Shown here: piece after piece, positions 21,545 through 32,501 of the stretch
How positions within the stretch are numbered: the first letter of the stretch is position 1
Layout: each line of letters starts with the position of its first letter
DNA from: Halocafeteria seosinensis
Taxonomy: Eukaryota; Sar; Bigyra; Bicosoecida
Assembly: GCA_001687465.1 (NCBI GenBank)
Contig: LVLI01000341.1
Coordinates: forward strand, 1-64,000
Reading direction: 5' to 3'
Length of the DNA: 64,000 nt
The notes under the pieces: generated by a model
Told to the model about the DNA's origin: nothing
Seen by the model: only the letters and a program-made list of their open reading frames with translations
Database searches by the model: none
Made by a program: the position numbers and the translations under genes

Positions 21545-24500
21545 TTAAGATTGCACCAGTTTAAGAGGATCAGATTCCGGTTTGGAGCAGGTCCGATTCT
21601 TACAAATATACGCCACAGAAGCACCAGGGGAAGATTGTTTCTGGCCCATGTTTGCAAGCTCTGGCCTGTTTTTCTGAAGAAACTCCTGACCGACTCCCCC
21701 GTCAGCATAGCCAACCACTCGGCTCTTGTCGTAACGCGAGAACACTGCATGCATAAGACTTCGGGTGGACACGTCTTCCGGAGATCCCGAGAGCATGCAC
21801 TCCGTCATCGTACTAGTAACGGCTTCGTGTGAAGCATCACGGACGATGTCATACGCTGTGTATAAAAGAGGCATGATGATGGGTTTACTTTGCACTGTGC
21901 TCTGAAACAGTTTCAAGATCTGATCGGCTTTCGCCCCAAATCCCGCGTCCCCTGTGAGGGCGGCTAAGGCAAGCAAGTTCAATGCACCCAAACTATTTGC
22001 ACAGGGTTCTGCACCATCGTGGAATGGCTTGCTGCGAACTGGAGCAAAATGTTCAACCTTGTAGCTATCGCCGCCGTTGGTAGCATTGCCGCCTGTGTCC
22101 GCTGACGTTGAAAAGTAACCGCCGTTGTCTGGGTCCCAGAAGAGTTCATTTTGTACGTGCTGCAGATCAACTGCTCTGTGCAAGTAGTCAATTTCGCCAC
22201 ATGCTTGATACAGCTCGATTAAGCCATGAATAAAAGCACTGTAGTCTTCAGCGAACGCTGCTACTTGAGATGCATCCCCGCAATGTGAACGAAGCAGCCG
22301 TACACGGGGAGCACTGCTTTCTTTTGACTCTTCAAACGTTAGCTCATTCCAAACAAATTCCGCAATTCCCTTGGCAGCATCGACGTATTTCGAATATTCT
22401 CTCGTGTTCTTTGCAACCATAGTGGGAACATACTTAGATACCTCTTCACCAGCAGAGGCGCTCCCAAAAGCCTCAAGCATTCTTTGACCTGCTGTGTTTA
22501 TTTCCACTGCGCGAGCGGGTGGCAAATACTCTGAAGCTGGTGTATACACGTATTGCGCTTGAGGTGCACCGGAGGCATCTTGATAATTATGCAATCTTGC
22601 ATAAATTCCTTCCCGGGCCACCTCTAAAGGAAGTATCTGAGCTCCTCGGGAGAATGCTGCCATCATGAGACCGTTCCAAGCAGTTACTACCTTCTCATCA
22701 ATGTGAGGATAAGGCCTCATTTCTTGTCTGAACACTCGGACGCCTTCTCTGCACTTAGATAACGTTTCGGCCAGTTTTTCCCGACCCTCTGCCTCACTCA
22801 TCGAACTCCATCCGTCCGGATGCCTTTCCCTAAGGACTTCCAGTGTGGAGTCTAAGCTTCCTTGGGCAATGATAACATTTTGATGGTCAAGCTCGCCATG
22901 AGGATTGAGAGAGCGGTCATGAGCATTGCCCTCATTAGTAATACTATAGTGGAGCTTGAATGCTTCTTTTGCCATTTCCGCGTCAACAGCAGCAGGAAGA
23001 CTATTGTCACATTCTTTCAAGAAGGCCACGGAATTCGTCTTTTGCTTGATGTCGAAGAAGTAATCAAGAACATTGTCAATCTCGTCATAAGTCCAAACAT
23101 AGAATGCACCCTCCCGTTTACTCTTATTCGAAGGTTCTGAAAACGTACCATCTTGCAGTAGTGTTCCTGGCTCGGCAGAATCGGCATCTAAAGCTGCAAT
23201 GATGCCACCTTCTTCGTTGGTCATTTCTCGTTGGACGAAATCTAAAGTTGAGCGCGCAGCGTGGGCAAGTGTAGTATCTCCAGTAAGCAGGTAACCATCG
23301 AGCAGCGACAAAGTGATCCCGGATTGATCATAAAGCATTTTCTCAAAATGTGGTACAATCCATCGCGAGTCGACAGCATATCGATGGAATCCCCCAGCCA
23401 CATGATCGTGAATCCCCCCAGCGATCATCCTTCTCAGTGTGAACCAAGCACTTCCCAAAGCTTTTTCAGCTTTCGAAAAATTTCCAATCCTGAAATCAAG
23501 TGAATTCGACGTCCCGACCTCGCTTTTAGGCAAAGAGAATCCATTTCTCCTTAGGGCGTTTTCCATCTCCATACGGAGGTTTGCGTGGTACGTGAAATTC
23601 TTCAGAGAAATATGGCGATCGTCAACATACTGTGATATTTCCTTAAGAGGAGAAGGCGATGAAATAACTTGGCCACTTCGTTTTCCTTCAGTAACGGCAA
23701 TGTTGAACATGGAAACAGGTTCCACAGGACGAGGAAACTTGGGAGCATCTTGGAAGCCACCAAAGCGCGAGTCAAAGCGTTGATAAAGAGAATTATAAAG
23801 GTTTCCCCTTGCTTCGTCTGCAATTCTTTGTAAGTCTGATGTTTGAACAGCAGAGGCGTCAGCTAATTCTCCTCTAGCAACGGATTTCATATGCTCTTGT
23901 ATAAGCTGCTGAATTTGGTCGCCTTGTTGCTTAATTTTCTCCGGCTCCTGTTGCCAGATTCGACTGACGAGTTCACACACTTCGGGGAAGCTCTTCATCC
24001 CCATTTTCGAATTCGGCGGTATATATGTTCCCGCGGTGATGATGTGTAATTCTGGAGAGAGGAACACGGACAGTGGCCACCCTCCCGTACCAAATGGTTC
24101 TGTAGCACGGATATAGTAATCATCGACATCGGGACGCTCCTCGCGATCGACTTTGATGCTGACGCAATTTTCATTAAGAACTTTGGCAATGTCAGGGTCC
24201 TGAAAACATTCACGTTGCATGACATGACACCTGCACTACCCATGTAAGCGTGCGTATAACAGGCATTGCAGTTTATCTGGTTTTCACCACTACGTACCAA
24301 TGGCATGTCGAATATCCAATTGAAAGGAAGACCGGCTGGAGAGAACCCGAAGCAGTACATGAACCTTCAGGCTAGCTGACACGCTGCAACTTCCTTACCT
24401 TTTTCTCACTCTTGGCTTTCTGGATTGCTGCTTCGCTCCAAGGATACCACTCCACAGGATCTTCAGCGTGCTCCTTCAAGTAAGGTGATTTCTCGTTGGC

Positions 24501-24683
24501 AAGCCGATTCCGAGTCGAACTGGACGCTGACATTGTTACCGAAAATGGCCGCAAATTTGTGGACGAATTAACCCCCGAAAATTGAGCGTTGGATGTGATA
24601 AATGAGCTCTGAGGAAGCCGACCTAGACTGTGCGCGTGTCGTCTAATTGTTCGACAAGTCAATCCCGCGGTTGCCCTTTTCAT
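21545..24683 (-). CDS. SPATA20/YyaL-like thioredoxin-fold and glycosidase-like protein
   Basis: Exons 24399-24683, 24298-24335 and 21545-24230 encode 1002 residues. The N-terminus is rich in arginine and serine without acidic residues ([20 protein letters not shown]), consistent with a mitochondrial presequence. A thioredoxin-like domain follows: [34 protein letters not shown] with the redox pair at about 106 and 109, and [13 protein letters not shown]. The rest is the (alpha/alpha)6 part, with [66 protein letters not shown] and [13 protein letters not shown]. The family is widespread from bacteria (YyaL) to animals (SPATA20); its biochemical role is not settled. A 38-nt second exon carries most of the CxxC loop. 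It is divergent from the zeta-like kinase gene, 268 bp away. Confidence 0.92.
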
Positions 24684-24951
24684 TCAGAGCTGTCACCGTG
24701 CAGTGCCGTATCGAAATTAGTGCCAGTTCCTTGGAACTACTTCTGTTTTATCACCAATTCACACCCTTCCAGAAGCTGCCTTCTTCTTGGTACATACGCA
24801 TGAGGCATGACTCGATAGAAAGGAACAATCTTTAGTTTGCTTGAAGTAGCAGCAGAACTTCTGCAGAAGATGGTTGAGTCGCTTTGGGCTCGATATCATG
24901 TCGTCTAGGTAGGATCCACCAGAGTCAGTTGGGGCAGAAGGCACTAGAACT

Positions 24952-25833
24952 ATGTTAGCAACGTCTCTTGCACGATTGGGCTTTACACAGGGAATAGGAG
25001 GGGGACACAGTCCTGGATCACGTGCCTTGACACGGACTTTTGGAACGCTGGTGGGGAAGTATGCTTATATTCGGAGAAATTTAGATCATCGGTATCACAG
25101 CAAGTTCACAGCAGAACGACAAGAGCTTCAGGATAGTATTGTCGATGATCTCCTGGCTCAAACAGACGGGAAACAATCGACAACAACCTTACCTTGGATT
25201 GTCTATTCGGCAGGCCCCATGGGTGCCGGGAAATCCCATACCTTACGATGGCTAAAAGCTAACGATTTATTTCCCTTAGACGACTTTATATACCTTGATC
25301 CAGATGCTATCAAGTATCGGCTTCCCGAGTGGGTTCATCTGCGGTCCTCCAACCCGGAAAGCGCTGCAACTGTGGCTCATAAAGAAAGTGGATACATCTG
25401 TGAACTGGCGGAACGACGAGCATGCGAACTCGGACGATGTGTTCTTATAGACGGCAGCCTTAGAGATAGCGAATGGTACAAGAAGGAATTTAGGAGGATT
25501 CGACGAGAATTCCCAAAGTATCGAATTGCAATTATCCATGTCATGGCATCCAGGGATACGGTGACGAAGCGCGCCGAGAAACGTGGTACTGTCACTGGGC
25601 GTCATGTTCCGTCAGAGCTTGTATTATTAGCGTACCAGCAAGTACCTATTTCAGTTGCACAACTTGCTCCGTTAGCTGACTATGTGGCGCACATTGATAA
25701 TGATGGCTTGGAACCATGTATTTTAGCTCCATCTAATCAGCAGGAATTCAAAACAGTGTGGCGGTCTTCTGAAGTCATTTCATCCCCAAACTATTGCACC
25801 CTTAGTCAAAGACCAGGAGCGACTGATCGATGA
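24952..25833 (+). CDS. Zeta-toxin-family P-loop kinase domain protein
   Basis: An intronless gene of 293 residues. The N-terminal 60 residues are basic and Ser/Gly-rich, possibly an organelle presequence (SLARLGF...RALTRTFG). The core shows a Walker A loop AGPMGAGKS at about 87-95, an aspartate-rich strand DDFIYLDPDAIKYRLPE, HKESGYICELAERRACE, VLIDGSLRD and an Arg-rich lid (RAEKRGTVTGRHVP). This layout is that of the zeta-toxin/UDP-GlcNAc-kinase-like P-loop family. In bacteria it can be the toxic half of an addiction pair; eukaryotic members are common and are thought to be metabolite or nucleic-acid-end kinases. No antitoxin-like epsilon gene is adjacent. Substrate unknown. Absence of introns in this intron-rich region is notable. 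Confidence 0.75.
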   Translation: MLATSLARLGFTQGIGGGHSPGSRALTRTFGTLVGKYAYIRRNLDHRYHSKFTAERQELQDSIVDDLLAQTDGKQSTTTLPWIVYSAGPMGAGKSHTLRWLKANDLFPLDDFIYLDPDAIKYRLPEWVHLRSSNPESAATVAHKESGYICELAERRACELGRCVLIDGSLRDSEWYKKEFRRIRREFPKYRIAIIHVMASRDTVTKRAEKRGTVTGRHVPSELVLLAYQQVPISVAQLAPLADYVAHIDNDGLEPCILAPSNQQEFKTVWRSSEVISSPNYCTLSQRPGATDR

Positions 25834-26108
25834 ACAATCATATCCTCTTGAACGATGATGGACCGTTTGATGAAATCCTCTCTTCTGATGGATAGAATCG
25901 TGGACAATCCGGATATGTACTCGGCGTTCCATGAAGTGGACTCCCTTGCATCGGCATCCCGGCCTTGGTCCTCTACTGGAGCCAGTAACAGTCTCGGGAG
26001 CAGCTTTTTAATACCCGCGGCCAACTGTGAAAAGAACGAGCGAGAATGACCCGGATTCGGACCACAGTGGTGTGGCATGTTTAGAATTCCCTTGGAAAAG
26101 TCCGATAC

Positions 26109-27579
26109 CTATTGACTGCCACTAGCGTAAGAGCCGAACTTGTCCTCAGGCTCGCTGTACTGCGGACTGTCCATAGCCAATTGCTCTAACGCGAGCGCTC
26201 CGGATGTATGATGCTTGTCATCGTGCAGCTCGTCCTTGAAATTTTCGTATATTTGTCGGCTTCGACGTTGCAGCTCTTCTTCATACTGACCAAATATCTG
26301 ATCGTCTCTCTGTTTCCCTTTTAGTCGCTCGAGTAGTATTGATAGTAATCCGTCATGAGTCTTGGTTGAAACTTCTTGTGCATCCGGCCATTCATCGGAA
26401 ATCTGAAACACCTTGTCTATCAGTTCACTTGTTACTTTTTTCTCCCCTGTATGTTCAACCGTGACCTGATCCATTAATCGCGATGCATATTCTCGTAGAT
26501 GCTTGCTGATAGCGCCTCTGGGTTTGGAGGAGTTTTCCAGCTCGGTGGGTAACGTCTTCGCTGCAGTCATTTGCGATAATATTTCTTCAAACTCCGAGAG
26601 AGCCTCCACGGCCTCCTTCGGATTAAAACTATCCACTAAAGCTAATATAGATGACAGTTTTGCGAGAGACTTCTGAGACTTCTGTGTAGTAGGGTCTCTA
26701 TCCGCCGCGTCATACCCATCAGAATATACAGATGTCTTAAAACACGCTCTATCTGGCTTGGTTTTTGACGATCGATAGCGATGAAGGCTACGAATGATAT
26801 CTGACGGAGAATGAGTTTCCAGAAACGAGGGGCTTGCTGCACTAGTCGCACTGTCATCCTTCGTCGCGAAGCGGCCGTGTGTCCTCCAATCCATTACTTT
26901 GATAATCCGTTTTTTTAATTCGCTGCTCATGTAAGCCAGCGGATCAGGAAACTGCGGGGGTTGCATATCCAGTAATGGAGAAAGATCGCATTCTACAATT
27001 GGTCGAGGTATCTGTAGGGCCATGGTCAAGTCAACCCAACACCGGCAATTGCTAACAGTGTCGCGCAATTCTTACCGTTACTGCTCCACCTCCTTTCGGT
27101 CTAGCTGGTTCGCGACTGAAACCCTTTGGACTAGTCTGTGCTGGGCGTGCTTGCTTCTGTTGTATGTGGGAATATTGAGCCGGAGACGAGTGGTGATGAG
27201 TTCCGTCCCCCTCGTTGCTACTCCGTCCTGGTCCTCCTCCAGCTTCGACCGACCCATGACTTCCCCCGGCCCCTCTTCGGTATTTTGATGCTGTTGTGGG
27301 CTTACTGTAAGACGGAGTTGAGCCTTCTTTCATGGGAGACAGAGTAAATGAATGGTCCCGCGTTCGGTTGTAAAAATCACGCATTCGCGCCTGCTGTCTC
27401 AGATGCTTCTTTGACTTCTCGTTCAATTCCTCTGAGCTGGCCGTGTAGATCGAGCGTTTGGAGCTGTATTTCACCGACGAAGGGCTACGTATAAAGGCAG
27501 TCTTAGGAGGTATTGCACCTTCCTGAAAAGCACCATTGTCACCGTCCTCGTCCACGCCCGACGGAGGTATATTTCCCAT
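26109..27579 (-). CDS. Hypothetical protein, largely disordered
   Basis: Exons 27076-27579 and 26109-27011 give 468 residues. I recognise no family. The N-terminal 165 residues are low-complexity, Ser/Gly/His/Pro-rich (for example GGSHGSVEAGG), preceded by a basic helical stretch with KSKKHLRQQARMRDFYNRT. The second half is predicted mainly helical and charged, with LAYMSSELKKRIIKVMDW, a leucine-rich helix SLAKLSSILALVDSF and a Glu/Arg-rich helix near YEEELQRRSRQIYENF. No signal peptide or membrane segment is present. The splice junction (ACG then GTAAGA; CTACAG acceptor) keeps frame, and the long open frames on this strand only support it being a gene. Confidence 0.65.
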
Positions 27580-27968
27580 GTTTCTCCTTCACTGCCTCCA
27601 AAAATAAGGACATCAATGATACATTCACACCCACAGATTACGTTGAAATCACGGTATATCAAATTCGTGGAGCTAGAGATCTCTTTTATAGCGCAGATAA
27701 AAGTTAAACGCTTGTTCCAATACGTCAATCTTTTCGTTCACTAGCCTTGTGCTGCATGATTTTGTTTCCACAAACCTTTACTGTGCAAGTTTCGTTGGTT
27801 ATTGGGAATGGTATATTGTGATTGAATCACTAGGTAAGTAGATGGAACTGAACAATGCTTTGAAAGCCTCCAGTTAGCCTCATAAACTGCTTGCTTCACA
27901 GACAAGACCGAGTTAACGGCTGCTATATTCATATATGAGGGAATAGGAGCCTTACATTGGCTTTGATA
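27580..27968. other. Divergent intergenic region
   Basis: This 389-bp spacer separates two divergently transcribed orphan genes and should hold both promoters. It is AT-rich, with no distinct motif seen. Confidence 0.4.
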
Positions 27969-29585
27969 ATGTCGGTGGAGGAGAACGCTGTGTTTAAAGT
28001 TGGGTCACGTATGAGCCGAGATCTTGGGTGCATCTCTGGCCAACTAGGACTACCCATACCGTCATTAGAACGAAGTGTGAACCCAGCAGGAGGACACCCT
28101 GCTCCGCAGAAGAAGAATGTCAGGATCAATGAAACAGCGGTGGATCAGATTCCGATGTCTGCCTCGGCGGCTGAACAAGCCCGCCCACACACTACTAGTA
28201 GGATGCAGCAAGCGGCGTTCCAATGGGGAGACGCGATGGACTACCATTTGGCGTGGACAGGAGGAGTGTTGTCAAGATTCCAACAACAACAACAGGAGCA
28301 GGCGCAAAATACCCAGCAAAGGATGAGCAGCAATAATGATTCCCCCAACCAGTCGGATGAAAGCAAGAGGAGAGAAGAGAAACAAAAAGAGGAACGTCGA
28401 AAGAGAAGAAAACAGAAAGAGAAGAACAGGAAGAAAGAGCAGGCAAAGGAGATAGCTCAGACGCTCCTTGAAACGTTTCAAGTTTTGCAAGAAAATCAAA
28501 AGAGTTCTCAGGAAAAGGGAAATAGACAAGAAGATAACAGCAAACCGCAGCGAGACACAGAGTATCAGGGCTCGCCAAAGACAGGAGTTCCTGAACGTCG
28601 GTCCCAGACGCAGTATCGGCAAGAAGCAACTGAGCCTAGATCCCAGAATCGTCCTCCTGAACCACGTGACACTCGCTCAGCTCATGCTGAACGCACATCC
28701 TCATTCGTTGGTGGATCGGCTCCATTGTCGCACGATTTTGATGAATCGCGATACTATCGGCGCGCAAAAGCTCACCAGAAGCAACTGGCAAATAGTAAGG
28801 AGAAGATAAAGAGTGAGTATGAAGTTGGTGATGATGGCAATGAAGTCTGTAGTCATTGCCTCATACACCACGGAAAGACTCATACATGTAAATCCCCTAA
28901 AAGAGGGCTTGAAGGAATGATGAATTACACGTTGCAGGTGGACGCTCCAAATAACGTCGTGGAGAGAGTTGATATGCCGAAAGCAACTCGGTCGTCTGAA
29001 CAACGTCAGAGCGTTGGAAAGGAAATTGGAAACCAGGAAAAACGTAAAAGTCATTTCCAGGCGGTGCAGCAGGTAAATCGACAAGAACGACCGGCTCCAG
29101 TGTATTTAGAGTACTCTCCTCCCCATCATGGTCAAGGACAGTCTAAGAAAAATGCATCAACTATGCCTGAATTATCATTACAATCATCCAGGTCACCCCG
29201 AAGAAGAGAGGTTCGGAAAGAAGATCACAAAGCAAACGGACGCAACGCCCGTTCACAAAGCCCTGCTTCCTTGGCAGGTGCGGCGGCGGCACATCAGCTG
29301 AAGAAGGAGAGGCATTCAGCTGATGGGTTTCCACCCTTTGACAGAACAGACAGAAGCGTTTCAAAGAGAGAGAACGAAAGAATTACCAAAAGCGGAGGAC
29401 AACTGGGTCGAACCATGGCTGCGGGCAACCTCACTGCCACTGAAATGCTTCGTCGGAGCCGCAAGAGTGATCAGGCGTCACCGCCCCGTCGCGTGGATAA
29501 ATCACGAGACAGCACAAAAGGGGATGCATTTTTACGGAAAGGCACTGGCGCAATATCAAGTGGGAATTTCGTCAGCACTCGTTGA
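27969..29585 (+). CDS. Hypothetical charged protein with possible zinc-binding patch
   Basis: A single open frame of 538 residues starts at the first ATG. I recognise no family. It is highly charged and mostly disordered: a Gln-rich stretch (RFQQQQQEQAQ), a Lys/Glu/Arg-rich probable coiled coil at about 130-180 (KRREEKQKEERRKRRKQKEK), and many Arg/Ser/Pro segments. One island near residue 295 contains CSHCLIHHGKTHTC, a Cys-x2-Cys plus His/Cys spacing that could bind zinc. Near it is a conserved-looking YEVGDDGNEV. No signal peptide or membrane helix. It may be a cytoskeletal or basal-body protein, but this is a guess from composition. Its stop lies 5 bp from the stop of the convergent small membrane protein. 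Confidence 0.65.
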   Translation: MSVEENAVFKVGSRMSRDLGCISGQLGLPIPSLERSVNPAGGHPAPQKKNVRINETAVDQIPMSASAAEQARPHTTSRMQQAAFQWGDAMDYHLAWTGGVLSRFQQQQQEQAQNTQQRMSSNNDSPNQSDESKRREEKQKEERRKRRKQKEKNRKKEQAKEIAQTLLETFQVLQENQKSSQEKGNRQEDNSKPQRDTEYQGSPKTGVPERRSQTQYRQEATEPRSQNRPPEPRDTRSAHAERTSSFVGGSAPLSHDFDESRYYRRAKAHQKQLANSKEKIKSEYEVGDDGNEVCSHCLIHHGKTHTCKSPKRGLEGMMNYTLQVDAPNNVVERVDMPKATRSSEQRQSVGKEIGNQEKRKSHFQAVQQVNRQERPAPVYLEYSPPHHGQGQSKKNASTMPELSLQSSRSPRRREVRKEDHKANGRNARSQSPASLAGAAAAHQLKKERHSADGFPPFDRTDRSVSKRENERITKSGGQLGRTMAAGNLTATEMLRRSRKSDQASPPRRVDKSRDSTKGDAFLRKGTGAISSGNFVSTR

Positions 29586-29590
29586 ATAGT

Positions 29591-30046
29591 CTACTTCATA
29601 CGGCCTTCCTCTTCAGCTTGGTCCCTCATGTGCTCGTGGAAGGCTTGTTCTCCACAAACCCAGAATCCAATGACAAACGCGCTGCTGAGAAGAAATACCT
29701 GTCCATACAGTTTTACATTCTTATGAAGACTGTGGCGTTTTTATATATATATGTGTGTGTGTACCGGTATATATATATATACGGCGTACCTTTCCTTGCA
29801 CGTAAAACTTGTTTCGATAGACCGGCCCTGCGTGTTAAGGCACACATACATCGATAATGCACCTTTATTTCTGCCTGAAAATTACGTACAGAATTTCTGG
29901 GCGAGCGCATGTCCGACCAGCCCAATGGAGCCTGTGGTAAGAGCTCCTTTGAGACCTTCTTGAAAGAGCTGTCCACGCACTTCCCGGAACCTCTGGGGAG
30001 ACCCTAGTACATTGGCGTTAGGCTCGTCATCTCTACGGTTGGCCAT
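29591..30046 (-). CDS. Small two-helix membrane protein (100 aa)
   Basis: Three exons, 29890-30046, 29790-29827 and 29591-29698, encode 100 residues, too split to appear as one open frame. The middle shows GALTTGSIGLVGHALAQKFW, a weakly hydrophobic helix, then PVYRNKFYVQGK, then the clear membrane helix VFLLSSAFVIGFWVCGEQAF and a charged end EEEGRMK. Size, layout and the absence of a signal peptide resemble small accessory subunits of mitochondrial inner-membrane complexes, but I cannot assign a family. Splice sites GTACGT and GTACGC with good acceptors keep frame throughout, and the ATG is in context AACAATGG. The second intron contains a TA/CA microsatellite. Confidence 0.7.
29741..29782. 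repeat. TA/GT microsatellite inside an intron
   Basis: Runs of TATATA, then GTGTGTGT, then TATATATATA occur in the second intron of the small membrane-protein gene. It is probably length-variable and lengthens this intron to 91 nt against the usual 60-70. Confidence 0.8.
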
Positions 30047-30141
30047 TGTTTTGGTAGTGTGGGTGCGTTTTCAATAATTGAGTATTTTATCAATGGGAGA
30101 CGGGGAACAAATCTTTGGAATTGTGGGGTAATGAAACAGTC

Positions 30142-31685
30142 ATGATGACGTGGAAGACTCTCCTGGTGGGGTTTGTGCTGGTTATAGGAGCTTTACGGGT
30201 TTCCGGAGCGCCCTTGTTCGATACGAAGAAGGTACAGAAGACCCCTTCGCCTACCTGGAGTAATGGAGTACCATTTGACACCATGTAAGAGTCTGCATTG
30301 TACCATGGTAACTCTGGAATTGAGCTCCCTGCACTACACGACACGTTGTATTTGAGAGTGCAGAGGCCATTGGCATACGTACGATTCAAATAATGAGTAA
30401 GTTCGTGTTCACTCCAGTCGGAGTGATGGGAATCCATTATGGGATGCAATGTGGAATGTCCGGCCGCAGTTGTGAGACGGTGAAAATCGATACCTCCGAA
30501 ATTGCTGGCGCCGAAAACTACGCCGTGACGTAAGCCTAACTCTAACATTGGGCTAACATTGGGCTTTCGGGTTGACCACGGAATCGTATATATTCCATTT
30601 GGGTCTAGCGCAGATCTGTGGAAAGGAATGAGGCGGGAGACTACTATACGTTCTCCCTGGATTTTGTTTTAAAAGCCAAAGTAAAGGTGAGACTAACTAT
30701 GTATCTACTTGTCCAGTTGGTCGACTCTTCAGACCGAAAGAGAGTATGGATGCAGGTTCTAAATACGTCAAGAGCTTTGAATATAACCTTTCCACTTCTG
30801 AATGAACGTACATATTACTGTAAGGGGATTGTCGACAGATTCATCGCCGAGCCCCGATTTCAAGTACCCACTTGCAGGTGGTGACTGCCAGAAAGAATAC
30901 TGTAGCCAACTTGGCTTCCCAAACGAAATGAGGTACAGCTTATTTGTTTCGTCTTATCCCGGTCTTTAGTTTTGAAGCTTCTTTCTTCTCATTGTTCTCA
31001 CCTGCAGAGGGAATTGGAAATTCAGGTAACCAACAATCTTTCGCGACCGTCTCCAACAAAATGAAATGCTAGTGGCGTTAACACTACATGTTGCAGCGTC
31101 TCTAGTTCAGCTTATTGTGAAAATTTGACAATAACAGAGCAGGAACTTCATGACGTTGAGTTTTCTCGAAAGATTGCAGAGTGTCGGTCGCCGTAAGACG
31201 CTAGTGCTGGCAGTGTCCCTATTCTCGTTGCTTTTTACTTTGAGGTTTTTCAGCGTGACTACGCAGGTCACAGATAGCACCACATGGCATGGATACTACC
31301 AAATTTATGTGGATTGTGTGGCACCCAAGAAGCCTCAATGTTGTTATGCCCTTGTATGGATCAACAACCATAGGCCACTGGCTTCTCTAGCTAATCTTGT
31401 TAATTGTATGGATCTTGCAGGTAAATGAAACCTCACTCTCGTATTCTTGCTATCAGGATTGCGCTAGCATCTTTAAAACAGACATACTTGAATATCATCG
31501 TAAGTTCTCCTTCGTGAGTGGCGCAACGGTACCCCGTTGATCATTGAAATTGTTTTGCCGCTGGTGCAGCTGGTCTTTGTCAGGAGAATTCAGCCCAGCT
31601 GTTAATTTCACGGTTCTCATTTTGCATTTTTTTCTCTTGGTCGTTGGGTAGTGTGTTGATGCTTCTTGGTAAAGAAGTTAGATAA
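30142..31685 (+). CDS. Secreted/type I membrane Cys-rich protein
   Basis: Eleven small exons (30142-30284, 30364-30396, 30470-30529, 30614-30686, 30756-30819, 30878-30932, 31008-31025, 31097-31192, 31254-31353, 31421-31499, 31570-31685) give 278 residues in one continuous frame. It begins with a signal peptide (hydrophobic LLVGFVLVIGALRVSG). The ectodomain has about 14 cysteines, including CGDCQKEYC, AYCENL, VDCVAPKKPQCCYAL and YSCYQDC, plus N-glycosylation sites such as NETS and NLT. The last 25 residues include a membrane helix (FSFCIFFSWSLGSVLMLLG) followed by only KEVR. One exon is 18 nt. No known domain is recognised. It could be a surface receptor or a GPI-like anchored protein. A tiny upstream ORF overlaps the start. 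Exon choice is supported only by frame and splice signals. Confidence 0.65.
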
Positions 31686-31719
31686 CTGAGGGGAGTCATT
31701 GATTATTCTCTCCTTGTTT

Positions 31720-32408
31720 TTAACTGGTGCCATTTTCCTTTTTCCGTACTTCTTGTTTACCATCAACAGTGCTCCCCTCATATGTTGTGGGAACTCGTCG
31801 ATGACGCTTCTGAATCGACGTCACGTGAGGCTCTTTTTTCGTAGCAATCTTCTGCTGGGGCTGAATCAGCACGAAAACCGTAACCACCACGACGAGGATA
31901 CCTAGAAGAATGAGAATGCCTCCATGGAAGAGGACACCAGTGAATCCTCCGCCAATTTCGCAGTCTTGGTCAGGCATCACTTCTTTTTCTAGCTGCAGCA
32001 ACGTCCATCTACTGTTATTCATTGGTACTGGTGCGTGCGCTGAAACCAACTCACCTCGGGGGAGTATATTGTGGTTGGACATTCCATGAGGGACCGTTCC
32101 GGAACTTCACATTCATTATTGTCATTCACCGGAACGCAATGGCCTGGTCTAGCATCCACCCACGAGTACTTAGATACTTGATAGCGGCACGTTATCCACC
32201 CGCATCCGTTCTCCGAATAGCATTCACTGTAGGTTTTCCGCAACTTACCTGCGTTCCAAGAGCCAGTTGAATAGCCAGCAAGGTTGGGAATCCAGAGAAA
32301 ATCTTCTCCAAGGAAATAGCGAACTTTTCGGAGCTACTTACATAATTCATTAGCATTTACCGTTTGGATCACTATAATGCTAAGAACTAGTAATTTTATT
32401 GAGTGCAT
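31720..32408 (-). CDS. Type I single-pass membrane protein, Cys-rich ectodomain
   Basis: Exons 32342-32408, 32055-32248 and 31720-31992 encode 177 residues. A short signal peptide (IKLLVLSIIVIQTVNA) is followed by a compact ectodomain with eight or so cysteines, including ECYSENGCGWITC, reminiscent of PSI/plexin-type knots, then GHCVPVNDNNEC and MECPTT. A glycine-rich entry (CEIGGGF) leads into a strong membrane helix, GGILILLGILVVVVTVFVLI, and a basic cytosolic tail of about 50 residues. No kinase or adaptor motif is seen in the tail. The domain is not firmly identified. It converges on the preceding Cys-rich membrane-protein gene, with stops 34 bp apart. Confidence 0.65.
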
Positions 32409-32501
32409 CTTTCTTTCTGGTGTTGGCAACAAGATGAGCCAGCTACTTCAATTTCTTGTTTGGCAGGCCTTGAATGGAGTATACAAGAAACTGAAACTGA
32501 T

